In this document: one piece after another, positions 37,301 through 52,029 of the stretch
Layout: each line of letters begins with the position of its first letter
How positions within the stretch are numbered: the first letter of the stretch is position 1
Made by a program: the position numbers and the translations under genes
Assembly: GCA_009823395.1 (NCBI GenBank)
Contig: CM020508.1
Span: 2,748,015 to 2,812,014, forward strand
Source: Thamnaconus septentrionalis
Lineage: Eukaryota; Chordata; Actinopteri; Tetraodontiformes; Monacanthidae
Direction of reading: 5' to 3'
DNA length: 64,000 nt
Notes under the pieces: model-generated
Database searches by the model: none
What the model was told of the DNA's origin: nothing
The model's input: only the letters and a program-made list of their open reading frames with translations

Positions 37301-38425
37301 TTAGTTTGGCTCATCAGCCATCCGCTGTAATTTATTCCAATAATTCCGATGCCAGATGCCGTCCCCTCTTTAACCATCAGAGTGATACGAGACGCTTTGC
37401 CTCCCCACCTCCAGCTGATAAGGTGTCACAGCAGCCCAGCGCTTCTCCTTTTCATTACACATTACCATTTGAGGAACATGCCACGTCCCACTTTTGGAAA
37501 GGAGTCGGGGAGGAAAGTGACAGTATTGTTCTGGTATCAGTGTCGGTGTCGGTGTGGTGGGGTGGAGGGTGGTGGTGGCGGGGGGGGGGTAAATAAATAA
37601 CACGACGACGGAGGGGAGGGAAGAAGAAGAAGGAGGAGGAGGAGGAGGAGAAAAAAAACACAAAACAAACAAAAGCTTTGGCACTAAGAAGCTCTTCCAG
37701 GGACGATAACGATGAGACGGCGGCGAGCTGATCAATGGCGCCGCCAATTCTTGATACGAGCGCCGCCGCCGCCGCCGCCGCCGCCGCTCGCGCCTCAGAC
37801 AAATGATGGAAATTCTTAAGGAGCGAAAAGGCCTGCAGTGTGCCAGAGACGCTCCAAATTAGCCTTCAAGAACAACTCCCGGTGCGCGTGCGTGTGTGTG
37901 TGTGTGTGCGCGTGTGGAGAAGCGTAAATAAAGGGCCAGCATAAATTACCTTTGGATGTCAATCGTGATAGCGCACCCTGTTTTTCTTTTTGTTATCGTG
38001 TCGCCTTATTCGTCTCGCTGGCGGGTGACATGAAATGAAAGTCTCTCTCTCTCTCTCTTACTCGCTCTCTCTCGAGCATCACTGGCGGCGCTGGAGTTTT
38101 TTGTTTGTTTTTTTTTTTTTTTTATTTTGACACTTGAAAAAACGCTACGGGTTGGTGGCAGCGCCACAGCTGGGCCCCCCCTCTCTGATTGGCTGTCTGG
38201 CTGACTGGCGGCGGCTGCCACTAAACTTTGGCGGCTGAAGGATGTCGTCTGCGGCAGGACAGGTGGTGTTTATGCAGATGAATGAACACATTACTGTGTG
38301 CTCTTCCTTTTGGTTTAAACATTAAGCCTCTCGAATGTGACAAATCAGACGTGGCTCGTCTCCGGTGATGTGCAGCGCGCCGCCGCCGCCGCCACGAGAC
38401 CTTTTGTACGTATGTATACGCAATT

Positions 38426-38440
38426 CCCGTAGGTGGCGAC
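38426..38440 (+). promoter_or_regulatory. CTCF-like motif
   Basis: CCCGTAGGTGGCGAC fits the CTCF core at about 13 of 15 positions. It lies about 10 kb beyond the 3' end of barhl2. Confidence 0.25.
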
Positions 38441-38896
38441 GTGCAGTGCAAAGCGTGGACGGCTGTGACACATCGGCGGAGGTTGTCCTGGAATAGCTGC
38501 ACTCTGGTGTTTCTCGGTTTGGTATGGGTATTTATTTTATTTATTTATTTTTAGACTATGATTCACGCGCGCGCTTCTCGTCAACGTTAAGCGCCGTCTG
38601 GCTCGGCTGCAGTTTCTCCGGAGCTCGAGCGAGAGAGTTTTTCAACCGAAATGTATTTTTCATGCGGCAGCTGAGCGCCGAGTTTGCTGCCGGCTCTCGG
38701 AGCGGGGAGTTGTGAACGCAGCGCAATTATCTCCCCATTATCGCACATATGTTGGATTCTAATTGGCTCTTTCCCCTATAGTCATTTCAGAGGAGCGGCT
38801 CAGTGACGGCTCGGCACTCTCGGCCGCCCTCGGTGATCTGCAAGCACCTGGCGAAAACGTGAAGACAGCAGTCTGTCATATTAAAAAAAAAAAAAA

Positions 38897-38897
38897 A

Positions 38898-38937
<40 letters not shown>

Positions 38938-38938
38938 G

Positions 38939-38987
<49 letters not shown>
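38897..38987. repeat. Compound (TA)n-(TATG)n-(GT)n microsatellite
   Basis: A poly-A run at 38882-38898 is followed by TA repeats and then about 17 GT units. Confidence 0.95.
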
Positions 38988-38989
<2 letters not shown>

Positions 38990-39279
38990 TTTTACAAATT
39001 AAATCCACTTTTTGAGGGTTTTTTTGGGTCCACACTTTTGTGTTTTGGCATTAAAATCATCTCATACAAACATATACATGTGTGTATTTATGTATGGAGA
39101 TATATAGAGAGCCAACACCAAACCTTTAAGCACAGAGACACATCGGCCAATCATAAGCCTGAGGACAGCCGAACAAAAGGCCACATATTGGTTTCCAAAA
39201 ATGTTCTACTTGAATGTTACCCTGGAACATAAAGTTGACAAAATGCAAGATAACACCGCCTGGTGCCTCAGTGAGAGGG

Positions 39280-39312
<33 letters not shown>

Positions 39313-40770
39313 CCCGCTAGAAAGGTTCAAACTGGAGCGATTCCGGCGGAGTCTGACATTTATCCACTGTTGTTGCTTCGGGAGATAAAGTGGCTCGAAC
39401 AAATGTTGCGTTGAAAATCTGGCCTTCCTGTGCACACGCACAGTTTTCTGAAAATCTTCACCCCGGAAGAAATTTGATAAAAGCTCCAGTTTTAGTGACC
39501 TGAAAATCTTCAAATTTGCGTTTGGATGAAAGGCCAAACTACTCTGGGAATAGCGATGTGCGTTCTATTAAATAAATAAATAAATAAATAAACAAATAAA
39601 TAAAACAGCCCTACCAAGAATTTCCCCCAGTGATTCGATTTATATTTTTTGTTTTTCAAGAGGCAAATGGAATGATTGCCAGTTGGAGTTTGGCCAACGC
39701 AGCAAGATGTTTCAGTTGTTTTGGAAGTTTTAGTCATCAGTGACTTAAAATATTGTCAATACTATAACAAACAGAACTATTATCATTGCATCCGGTCTTC
39801 CTGTTTCTAAAGGAAAGCATCGTTCTTTTCTCTATCTTCCCTTCAAAGAATGTAGCGCCGCGTATCGTCGAAAAACAACAGCGAAATCGCAACACAACCG
39901 AGTCTGGACTCGGGATTAAAGTCGTGCTTGACGAGAGGCAGCAGATTAGACGCGACATTTATAGACTCGAGGCCGGCGACTTTATGAAATGTTTGCTCCA
40001 CTTGCAGCGAGTCTGCTTTTGTCTGGGCGACACTCGGTGCTGTGGGTGAGACACTAAAGTCCCCCATTGTCTGAGTCAACTTGACCTGACCTGGCTGGTT
40101 AAGCTGAGGCATTGTGAGCGGCAAATGGCCGCGGCCGGGGGGGGGGACCGGACGGGGGAGGGGGGATCTATGCTGCTTTGTGTGGCTACGGGGGAAAATA
40201 ACCCTCGGACAGAGAGAGAGAGAAAAAAGCCCCTACGTGCACTTAGTGCTCAGAAACACCAGTTTTGTCCCCCCGCCTTGCAAACCAAACGCTGTTTATC
40301 CGCCAGTCGAGGAACGCAACAATTGTCGCTGGTCGAGCCAGTTTGGGGGCTCCCTGGCAGACGCAGTGGGTCCGCTGTCAACTGTTTCTTCCTCGTGCGA
40401 GGACCTGCACGTGGCTTTGCGGTAGTATTCGCAGTATTAAGTCAGTCGAGGTTGTTTGAAGTTCGTAAGGTTTAATTCAGAGGAAATCAAGGAACACAGG
40501 AAACTCTACTCAGAATCCATTTTCCACTCTGAATGTTCTGAACGAGCTTTCAGGTTTGCACAGATGTGTGCACATGGCCTCTTGTGCTAATAGTGCAATG
40601 CCGAATAAACAGGTCACGTCAGCGGTGTTTCTCGGCGTATGCGGAGGCCCCCGGTAACATTTCCACTGACGTTCCGATCAGCTGATGATTCAGAGAGGCA
40701 GAGGGTTAACCAGTTCGGCTAGCTTGCGCATCTTTTTTTAACTGTGGGCGGAGCCAGTGTTTACCCGACT

Positions 40771-40866
40771 GGACTCCATCCACACACAGAGAGGTAGAAA
40801 TCGAGCCACTAACCTTCATCTTATTCACACGGTGAGGCCACGGCACTCACCACTGCCCCCGCAGGC
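40771..40866 (-). mobile_element. Degenerate tRNA-like SINE fragment
   Basis: On the minus strand the order is TGGTGAGTGCCGTGGCCTCA (A-box-like, 40852-40833) followed by GGTTAGTGGCTCGATT (B-box-like, near 40814-40799), then TGTGTGGATGGAGTCC. This order and spacing match a common fish tRNA-derived repeat. No poly-A tail or target duplication is clear. Confidence 0.45.
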
Positions 40867-41737
40867 TGACTCAGGATGTTGCTGGTTAACACGTTAAAAA
40901 ACAAAAGCAACACACATTCCTGTAGCTGTTTATCCGGAATATTTTTCTTCATCAGAACTTGCTGCCTGGCTCCGGTTCAGCTGTTGATTGGTCTTTCTTG
41001 CAGACGAACGTGTCGAAAACGCAATCAGGCAGGAGAGAGTGGCGACTCTCCTCGGTTTCCGATCAGCGAGCGTTTCGGGTTGCCAGACGGCGCTCAGCGC
41101 CGGCAACCTAATCACATCTCGGCACTCGGCAAGCCCCAACCTGCTGCCGGCAGCGACTCGGAGGCTCGTTGGTCCTTCTTCCTTCACGCTGACGTTGGTT
41201 CAGGAATCTAATTAGCCCGTCGTCACCATCGGAACGAGTACAAAGCGAACAGCATCGCCCTCTTCAGTCAGAGTGTGGCATTGCTCCTGCCGAGATCATC
41301 GTCGGGATTTCACCAACCAGTTGATTATTTCCACTGTTAGTTGTTTTTTTCTCTCCTTTGCCATACTAAAGCCGTTGAGATGATTTATTTAGAACAATTT
41401 TTAAATCTGATTGTTGTTTTTCTCAACAAAGGACAAAAAGAGTCTTTTTGATTTTCCACTGTTGGAGGGAAAGTACGATAATAATTACGGGAGATAATCG
41501 TGAGATGTTTTTGTGATAAGTAATAATTATCCAAAAGGCTGAGCCAGAAAACTAGAAATAACTCCTCCCAGCAGTAAAGATTCATCTCCCCATAGTTTTC
41601 TATTGATTTTCCAAAGGGTTTTAATTGGTTTACAGATCCCATAAAGCGCCTAGATTTTTAATCCCAGACTCTGCTGCAGCAATATCACGTGATTAATAAT
41701 CCAAACATGGTTTGTAAAGTCTTTGAGAAAACAAAAT

Positions 41738-41890
41738 ATTTAGCCCTCTGTTTACGTGCCGTTTATAAACATGCCGCGTTTTTAGCTGCCTGCTAAAGGT
41801 GATGAATGCTGGACCTCCCACACACTGGGAAGGGGAGGTTTCAGAGGGTGGAGCCAATACCTGGCTGTGAGTGCCCCTTAGTGACATCAC
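41738..41890 (-). repeat. Dispersed repeat copy d (same family as 176-294)
   Basis: Reading the minus strand gives GTGATGTCAC at 41890-41881, CTCCACCCTCTG at 41853-41842 and GTAAACAGAGGGCTAAAT at 41754-41737. The matches are near exact to copy a, with different spacer sequence. Flanking AT-rich sequence to about 41400 may belong to it. Confidence 0.55.
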
Positions 41891-42077
41891 AAATGTTGGA
41901 TTCTTTTTGTGAGTTCACTGTTGGGAAAACACTGTTGAGGTGAATTTTGGAGCAGTTTAAACGGACCAGTTTTGTCTGTGGTCCAGGGACTTTAGCCCCT
42001 CCCCCTCCGTCGGCCCAGAGCCACCTCCTCATTTCCTGTCGGACCTTCCTTCGCCGGCTCTAATTACCGCGGCAACC

Positions 42078-42116
42078 GCAGCGGCTCTGCAGCGGCTCTG
42101 CAGCGGCTCTGCAGCG
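42078..42116. repeat. Minisatellite, 11-bp unit x3.5 (GCAGCGGCTCT)
   Basis: Three perfect copies and a partial fourth. Confidence 0.95.
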
Positions 42117-42139
42117 TTTCCTCGCCGGCAGCACCGTAT

Positions 42140-42530
42140 CCCTGCCGTGAACCGCGCCGCTAATTGTTCCATTACATCAACAATAACGCATCTTAAGTAG
42201 AATCAAAGATTAAGGAGGGGTGGGAGGGTTTGCGGGATGGGAGAGGGGGGGGGGGTTAGAAACACAGAGGTAGGGCCTAACTTGACATGCTAATTTCCAT
42301 TAACCCTGATCTTTCTCCTCTTTCATCATGCAGCCTCTTCCCCGCCTGCCTCGCTCGTACCGGGGCGGCGAAGCACTCAAATTATCCACGAGCGTTTCAG
42401 CGACGGCTAATTATCCAAAGAGTTCCTCATTAGGCCATTTCAAATCCAACCTTAGATCAACACTTACTCAGACCTCGGGGAGTCTCCGTTCCCAGCAGCG
42501 GTTAAACAAACAACCAGTTCAAAGGATCAG
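42140..42530. promoter_or_regulatory. Candidate conserved non-coding element
   Basis: Contains CGCTAATTGTTCC, TGCTAATTTCCATTAACC, GGCTAATTATCC and CATTAGGCC words in mostly repeat-free sequence, with one G run. Confidence 0.35.
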
Positions 42531-43498
42531 GTATTCTACTTTGGGGGGGGGAGAGGAGGGGGTGGGGGAAGCCAAGGGTAAACAACTGCTCATTTGGAAG
42601 AAAACGACTCCGGCGGCTCGACGGCGCCGATCTATAATGCATTTTGCTCAAACGCGCTCGATGAGGCCGGTGGACGAGGTCAAGAGGTCGCGGACAGCGG
42701 ACGGGGTCCCGTACCGACGCCCTGGATGGCTCGGTCGTTCGCTCGCCCCTGCTAATGCTAACGGCTAACTTGCTAGTGTAGCCGTGGCCAACCAAGCAGT
42801 GTCTGGCTGAACTCTGCATGGCTCCTCAGTCCTTCTGCTCTGGAACCGAGCCCCTCATTGGCCAAAAGAGTCGGAGGGGTTGGGGTCGGGGAGTCACTGC
42901 GACCACAGCCGGGTCGCTCCGCAGGTTGGAAACAGGCGCCTCACCAGGTTCAGCCGTTCAGCCGTTCCAGGCCAGGAGAACCTTGACAGACCCAAACACT
43001 CGTACCTGGATTCAGCACCGCCGCCGCCGCCCTGATGTTCTGTGATTTCAGCTGCCTCCCTCCTCCCTCCGTCCCTCCCTCCGTTCTCCCTCCCTCCCTT
43101 AATGTCAGCGCGGCGCTCTGTGCAACACCACCAGAATTCCAGTCTGTCACTTAAAATATAATGCCGTCAGATCTGCGACTTTAACCTTGAAGCAATTAGC
43201 CGTCGCTGAGCCGTAATGAATCCTGACATCGCTCCGCTGTGATGAAACCCCTAATTGCTCTGTAAAAATTGAAGCTTTTGACATCACTGCTGACAGACTT
43301 TTTATCCCCCCCCCCCACCCCCACCCCGATCCCTCACTCTCACCCCTCCCTCACCCCCTCCCCGTCCTCCTCTTCTTTCCATCCTGCTCGTCTCGGTTGC
43401 GGCGGTCGCCTGTGACGGCGCCTGGTTTGAAACTTGAAAGGTAGCGGAGCCTCTCTGCCATCAGCTGTCCTGTCACTTGACAAAAAAGAGAGACGGTG

Positions 43499-43538
<40 letters not shown>

Positions 43539-44330
43539 AACTGGCTGGATTTGCTGAAATGATGAGGCCGTTTAAACTGTGATGTGCCGCAGCCACGCCG
43601 CGTCATTCAGCGGGACGCCCGCAGATGATGTCCACGCCGGTCTGGGCTCAGCTCAGCCCAGGAGGATATTTTCTGTGTGCAGACTGGGGTGTTTCTGAGA
43701 TGACAACAAAATGTCAACAAATCTTTTGACTGGCCACCTTCACAATCCAACTTCTGGGCTTTTTTTTTTTTTTTTAGGTCCAGAAGAAAAGGAATAAAAG
43801 CTTTTTTTTTTTTTTATCTTTAACAAATCCGGAGGTGGTCGAGCTAAAACTGTTGGCAGGTCGAGGAGAGGCTGACGTTTGCAAGAGGGAAAAATAAAAA
43901 GTTTTTCCTTCCATGGCAAAGCCTCAACCCTGGTGTCCAAAGTTCGATAAACTAAATTTACTGATAACTGGAGGATTTTACCCTGCCAAGCTCAGTTTTC
44001 TTCTCTTTTTCGATTTCTGGCAGTCTTGAGTTCCGTGGGAAGGGAAATTTTGCTTGTACATCTTAAAAAGTCACCATTAGATCATTTGAAATGTTTAAAA
44101 AAAAAAAACTTATGGGCAGTTGAGGTTGATTTGTATTTTTCAGAAGAAAATAAATATTTTACTTGATTGATGTTAATGTGAAGTGTTGCTCAGAAAAAAA
44201 AAACAACTTAGTTTTATGTCACAAAATGTTCCCCTTTCCAAGTTGTATAGTCAAAGTGTCCTTGGAACTTCTAGGATGTGCTATTGCTACTGTTAGCGAT
44301 GTGTAACTCTATATTGCTTTGAACTCTCTT
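42530..44330. other. Non-coding stretch
   Basis: A unique-looking patch at 43150-43280 (AAGCAATTAGCC, CCCTAATTGCTC) may be regulatory. The rest is repeats, C/T-rich runs and AT-rich spacer. Confidence 0.35.
43501..43534. repeat. (GA)n microsatellite
   Basis: Uninterrupted GA dinucleotides. Confidence 0.94.
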
Positions 44331-44789
44331 CTTTCTACTCAATGAATGCACAGAAGGTCACACAGATACATCGCGCAACACAAAATCTGGCCATTGCCAG
44401 AGCAGCTAGCGGCTAGCAGCTAACGCCGGGAGTCCACGCCGACTAGCTCGGCTCTTGCCTCGGTGCTCGCGGGGGTTCTAACGCCGCAACGCCTGGTGTG
44501 TGTTTCTCTGTAGGCCTGATGGAAGATGAGCTGAAACCGCTCTGCAGAGTTGCTCCAGATTCTCCTGCAGGCTCCTGGAGCAAGAGGGGAAAAAAGGCGG
44601 GAGGGGCGAGTGGAGGTGGTGGTGGTGGAGCGGGGGTTGGGGGGAGCAGTGCACGGCACAGCAGCAGGGTGACGGTGGACAGCAGCGGGGTGACGACAGA
44701 AGAAGAAGAAGAAGAAGATGCACAGGAAGAGCCGAACGCCAAGGTTCCTTTTTCCTCTTCTTCTTTTTTCGGTCAGGGGAGGAAATGAA

Positions 44790-45010
44790 GGGGGTGGGGT
44801 TAAATTTGTGTTTAGTGAGTGATGTAGGAGATGTGATAATGAGAGGCCAAGGAGAGCAAGTGTTACCTCATTATTGTAATGAAAATGATATCCCGCCATT
44901 ACATCAGTTGGAAAAAAAGTGGCAATTAAAGTGCCCAACAAGGTTCCTCCAGGCAAGACGGAGAAGAAAACGACTCTCTAAAGCCCATCTGTTCTGGATA
45001 ATGTGCGCCA
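44790..45010. promoter_or_regulatory. Candidate conserved non-coding element
   Basis: Repeat-free, with GTTACCTCATTATTGTAATG, CGCCATTACATC and GGCAATTAAAGTGCC. It overlaps a short open frame that lacks family similarity. Confidence 0.37.
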
Positions 45011-45534
45011 TGTAAAAGAAAGGCCCTAATCCTCTTTATTCAAGTCTGCTGCCCTTTTTTTTCCCCTTCCACTAGTGATTGTGTTTTCACAAGTATTGCT
45101 CATCCCACCCCCCCACCACCACCTCGAAAAGAGGAGGAGGGGGGTGGTGGGGGGAGGAGGAAAAAAAAATCAAGCCATTTGGCTTCAGCCGTGGATTCAC
45201 ACGGAGATGAGGTCCAAAACGTAATGGGAGCGCAATAATCTGTCGAATTTCAGAGAGAGGCTTTCACATTGTTGACCTGTTTTGTCGTACAATTAGCGTC
45301 ATTGCTTTCACGTCACCTAAGGAGGTTGCAGCAGTGATGTCATCATATGGGTCTTCACATTTTAGGTGGAGGCAGGACGGAATCATGATTGATTTCTTAC
45401 ATTTTATACATTTTAATACTAAAAGGATTATTGTTACTTCTGTAGCATTCTTAAAGGTGCAGAATTAATAATAACACGTAATATTAGAAATAATAATAAC
45501 TTAATAATAAATGATAATACTCTTTATTATTGTT

Positions 45535-45635
<101 letters not shown>

Positions 45636-45689
45636 TCGGCCGTGACCCATTTTTGTAGGGTCTTTCTCTGTTTTTCAAAAAAAAAAAAA

Positions 45690-46330
45690 AAAATGTGATG
45701 ATGGCAGCGCCCTGGTATTAGCAGGTAGAGGAGCCCATTAATTCAGCCAGGCTGCTGCTGCTGTATATGGCCCGGGCCATTATTAATGAATTGGAACAGC
45801 CCGCACAGGCACCGACACCCCCACCACCCCCTCCCACCCGCAGAGTGCAATAAATAAATAATGCTGCACAAGTCATGCATATGAACAACGCGCGTTGCCA
45901 CTGTACACACTGCAGTAATGGGCAAGAAGCTGCAGGGTCAACACGGCGGGCTAATATTTTTCAATATTGTCGATATATAAATATGTAGGCCGGAACGAGT
46001 AGCAGTCGTAGTAGTAGTAGTATTTTTTTTATGTATATAGAATTATTCCTCCTCATCGCAGCGCGGGCCAAACACGGAGGTCTGTCTAGCCGCAGCAGCA
46101 GCGTCTTGTGCTTTAAGTTGTTTTCCACATAGTCACAACGTGAAAGGAGATCTGTATTAAATCCTCTCAAATTAAAATTGTGACCCTGTTTTTTCCCTAT
46201 TCTTTTGAAATTGAAAAACAAAACAAACAAAAATAAAACCGCTATCAAATTGTACGTAACGTCTCCGGCGGGGCGCTGCTGTCCCGGGATGCAGCAGGAA
46301 GCAGCGGGGCTGTTTGCGGAGAGGCGTCCA
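45690..46330. other. Non-coding stretch with a TAAT-rich patch
   Basis: The part at 45700-45800 (CCCATTAATTCAGCC, GGGCCATTATTAATG) looks regulatory; the rest is ordinary AT-rich sequence. Confidence 0.33.
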
Positions 46331-46581
46331 TGCAGTGAATGACAAGCAGACGGCTTAAGCAGGCCGCATTAACATGTGTCCAAAGTCTTCAGGGACAGCG
46401 CGGGTGTAAGCCCGCGTGTTTCCGTCTGCACAGCCCCAAAGGTTCGACCAGCACAGGTTTTAATCCCAGAAAGGAAGAAAAAAAGGGGGGAAATCAGACG
46501 GGGTTCCGTTGGTGTTGGCACAACGAGGACGCGGACGAGTCAGATAATAATAAACAACAAAAACAAAAAATACACTAAAAT

Positions 46582-46583
<2 letters not shown>

Positions 46584-46641
<58 letters not shown>
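46584..46641. repeat. (AAT)n microsatellite
   Basis: About 19 uninterrupted AAT units. Confidence 0.95.
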
Positions 46642-46644
<3 letters not shown>

Positions 46645-47800
46645 TGTTTTTTTGTTGTTGTTGTTTTTTTTGAGGGGGGTGGGGGAGGGCAACGGAAGTG
46701 CGTGTTTGCGTCACATCAGCGGTTGCCAGGTTGGCACCGTGATGAGCTCCGGTTCGAAGACAAGAAGCCCAAACAAACGAGGCCCGGGGGCGCGACATTC
46801 ACACGGTGCTCGTCCAACGTCACAACACTCGCAATTTAAAATAAAAATAAAAATAAATTTAAAAATAGAAATAAAAAAATCAATCAAATTATTCTTCATC
46901 ACTTTGCTTTGCATAAAGGCAAATAATTGCGTTTAATTCGGGGACTTGCGGTGGATTTAATCGTTGTAATAAAAAAAAATAGTAAAATAATCTTTCATAA
47001 ATTATCCACTTATCGTGTAAATTGGCCCTAATTATTAGACAATATAAAGAGAGAAGAAAAGCAGCGACCGGGGATAAATCCCGGACACACACACACACAC
47101 ACACACACTGGGGCTGCTCCACGCGCTCTTCCTCTCTCTCCTCTCCCTCTCTCCTCTTCTTCCTCCTCCTCGTCCTGATCCTAATCGCTCATCCCGCTGA
47201 GAAACTCGCCCTCATTGTCTGCTGCTGCTCTCCCGGGGAACAGCTGCTGAGCCAAGGCCACATTCCCAGCGAACCCTCGGCCCATCACACGCACTCAGGC
47301 CGCCACCAATCAGCTGCTGCTGCCCATCCATATGCATGCGTGCTGGTGAGCAGAGGAGCGCGACGCGGCGTGCAAAACTCCACCGACACCCCCCCCCCCT
47401 CCCAACCCCCTTGTAGGTTAAAGCTAAATTAAAACATCGTCCTATTTAATAACGAACCATATGGTCCGATTTGGCAAATTATGCACGTGGTATAAGTGAC
47501 GTAAATATGCAGCAGCCTCCCCACCAGAAAGTGGAAGAAAATAGCTGAAGATTATTTGGATGGTGAAACATTTTTAAACTGATAAAACTAAAGCCGTCCA
47601 CTAGCTGGGAAACTTTGTTGTTTTCTAATTTAGAAAAAAAAAAAAATACGTGCCGTGACACTTTGAAAGAATTTTCGTTCCATATTTAATGAAATTTATT
47701 TTATTTTATTTTTTTATAAACCGTCAAAATTGACAAAGGGATTTAAAATAAAAGCTCGATTTGAAATAGAAGCGTCTGCCATTCCATTAGTATCATTACT
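46645..47800. other. Non-coding stretch downstream of barhl2
   Basis: AT-rich sequence (46830-47060), a (CA)n at 47083-47107 and CT-rich sequence. It probably holds the barhl2 transcript end at its upper edge. Confidence 0.4.
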
Positions 47801-47802
47801 TC

Positions 47803-47849
47803 TTTATTCATTCCGTTCTTCTCCATCTAATAAACTTTATAAGTTTATT
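47803..47849 (-). terminator. barhl2: Candidate polyadenylation signals of barhl2
   Basis: The first AATAAA on the minus strand after the stop codon is at 47849-47844, with another at 47808-47803, implying a 3' UTR of roughly 360-400 nt. More hexamers lie near 47.70 kb. Which one is used cannot be decided from sequence alone. Confidence 0.4.
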
Positions 47850-48202
47850 TGCTAATGTAAGTGTATTTGTACAAAAGACAAACAAACAAACAATCAGACA
47901 TGAGCAGTCTTCTTCCTCCGGCCTGGTCCGCTCCGGTCCGGTCTGGTCCGATCCAGATAGACAGACAGACAGACAGTCTCTGCCGGGCCTCTGTTAAATA
48001 CCTCCTTTACTTCTGTAGAATGTCTTTAAATGGGCTCTTTTGGAGTTGGTGGGGAAGCGGAAGAGGAGGGGAAAAAAATAAGTCCCGCACTGTGGTTCCG
48101 GGTGCAGTTTCTCACATCACGTGTCCATCCAGGTTCTCCGGTCCCGAATTTCATCTCTCTTTTTTCATTTCCCCCCCTCTCACTCCCCTTCTCCCCTCGT
48201 GT

Positions 48203-51336
<3,134 letters not shown>

Positions 51337-51645
51337 GTTAGGAGAGGAGTGATGGAGCCTTCATAACAACAAGTGAGCCGCGTCTCATCCGTAAGCAGGG
51401 GAAAGAGTAAAAAGTCCACGTCGAAAAAGGAATTGAAGAAATGGGAGATAAATCTCGGATTTGACCAAAAGGAGGAGAAAAAAATGTGATTTTTCTTAAA
51501 AATGGAAAAAAAAGGGGAAATCCCAGCGAGAGAGGCGCAGGAATCCTGGTGTGCGGCCGCTCCAGAGTTACTTACATTCAGAGGAGACGCGGCGGTGTGG
51601 GTGTGCTGTAGTCCGCTCGAGTCGCTTTTTGTGTTTGGATATTGA
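51337..51645 (-). other. barhl2: Probable barhl2 5' untranslated region
   Basis: This is the stretch between the putative TATA motif and the ATG. It has an in-frame TGA at 51363-51361 and no upstream ATG in frame that could extend the protein. The exact transcription start is inferred from the TATA position, not seen. Confidence 0.55.
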
Positions 51646-51668
51646 ACTTTGTGTTAAAAGTTGAGCCG

Positions 51669-51674
51669 TATATA
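51669..51674 (-). promoter_or_regulatory. barhl2: Putative TATA box of barhl2
   Basis: On the minus strand the context reads CTATATACGG. It lies about 335 nt upstream of the ATG, which would place transcription start near 51640-51645. It is the only good TATA-like word in the proximal upstream region, but TATA-like words are common, so support is moderate. Confidence 0.5.
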
Positions 51675-51769
51675 GAGACACACACACACACGGGGCTGAC
51701 TCCTCGACATCAGGCTCCCCCTTTTTGCTGCTAATCGCTCCGGTGTTGCTCTACAATGACTTCCTATAG

Positions 51770-51777
51770 TGACGTCA
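51770..51777. promoter_or_regulatory. Palindromic cAMP response element (TGACGTCA)
   Basis: A perfect full-site CRE sits inside GTGACGTCAC about 100 nt upstream of the putative TATA box of barhl2. Full palindromic CREs in proximal promoters are bound by CREB/ATF-family factors. Use here is inferred from position. Confidence 0.5.
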
Positions 51778-51964
51778 CGGCCCACGGCGAGAGAGGAGGG
51801 AAGGTGGGAGGGAGGGAGAGGGGGGGAATTAATATTTTCTCCTTTATAATAAACACTCGACGCTACTACTCACCCCGTCCCTCCCTCGCTACCTCGGCCC
51901 ATCCTCCTCCTCCCCCCCTCCTCCTCACCAACAGCCCCGCCCACCTCCCCATCCCACGGCTGCT

Positions 51965-52006
51965 ATTGGCTCCCACCCTGACCGGCTCCGGCTGCGGGCC
52001 AATCAG
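51965..52006. promoter_or_regulatory. Two CCAAT-type boxes upstream of barhl2
   Basis: ATTGG at 51965-51969 (CCAAT on the minus strand) and CCAATCAG at 51999-52006 lie about 300-340 nt upstream of the putative TATA box. Such NF-Y-type sites often occur in vertebrate promoters, though here they are farther out than usual. Confidence 0.35.
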
Positions 52007-52029
52007 AGAGTTGTTTCTTTATCGAGACA

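Larger units (their letters stand above)
37300..40770. other. Non-coding stretch, repeat-rich
   Basis: GGT, GGA and CCG tracts (37540-37790), a CT tract, the compound TA/GT microsatellite, poly-A (39279-39306) and an AAAT tetranucleotide array (39571-39604). I see no gene. Confidence 0.45.

Noticed and set aside
44785..45015. 76-codon plus-strand open frame
   Set aside because: The underlying sequence fits a non-coding conserved element better; no protein similarity is seen.
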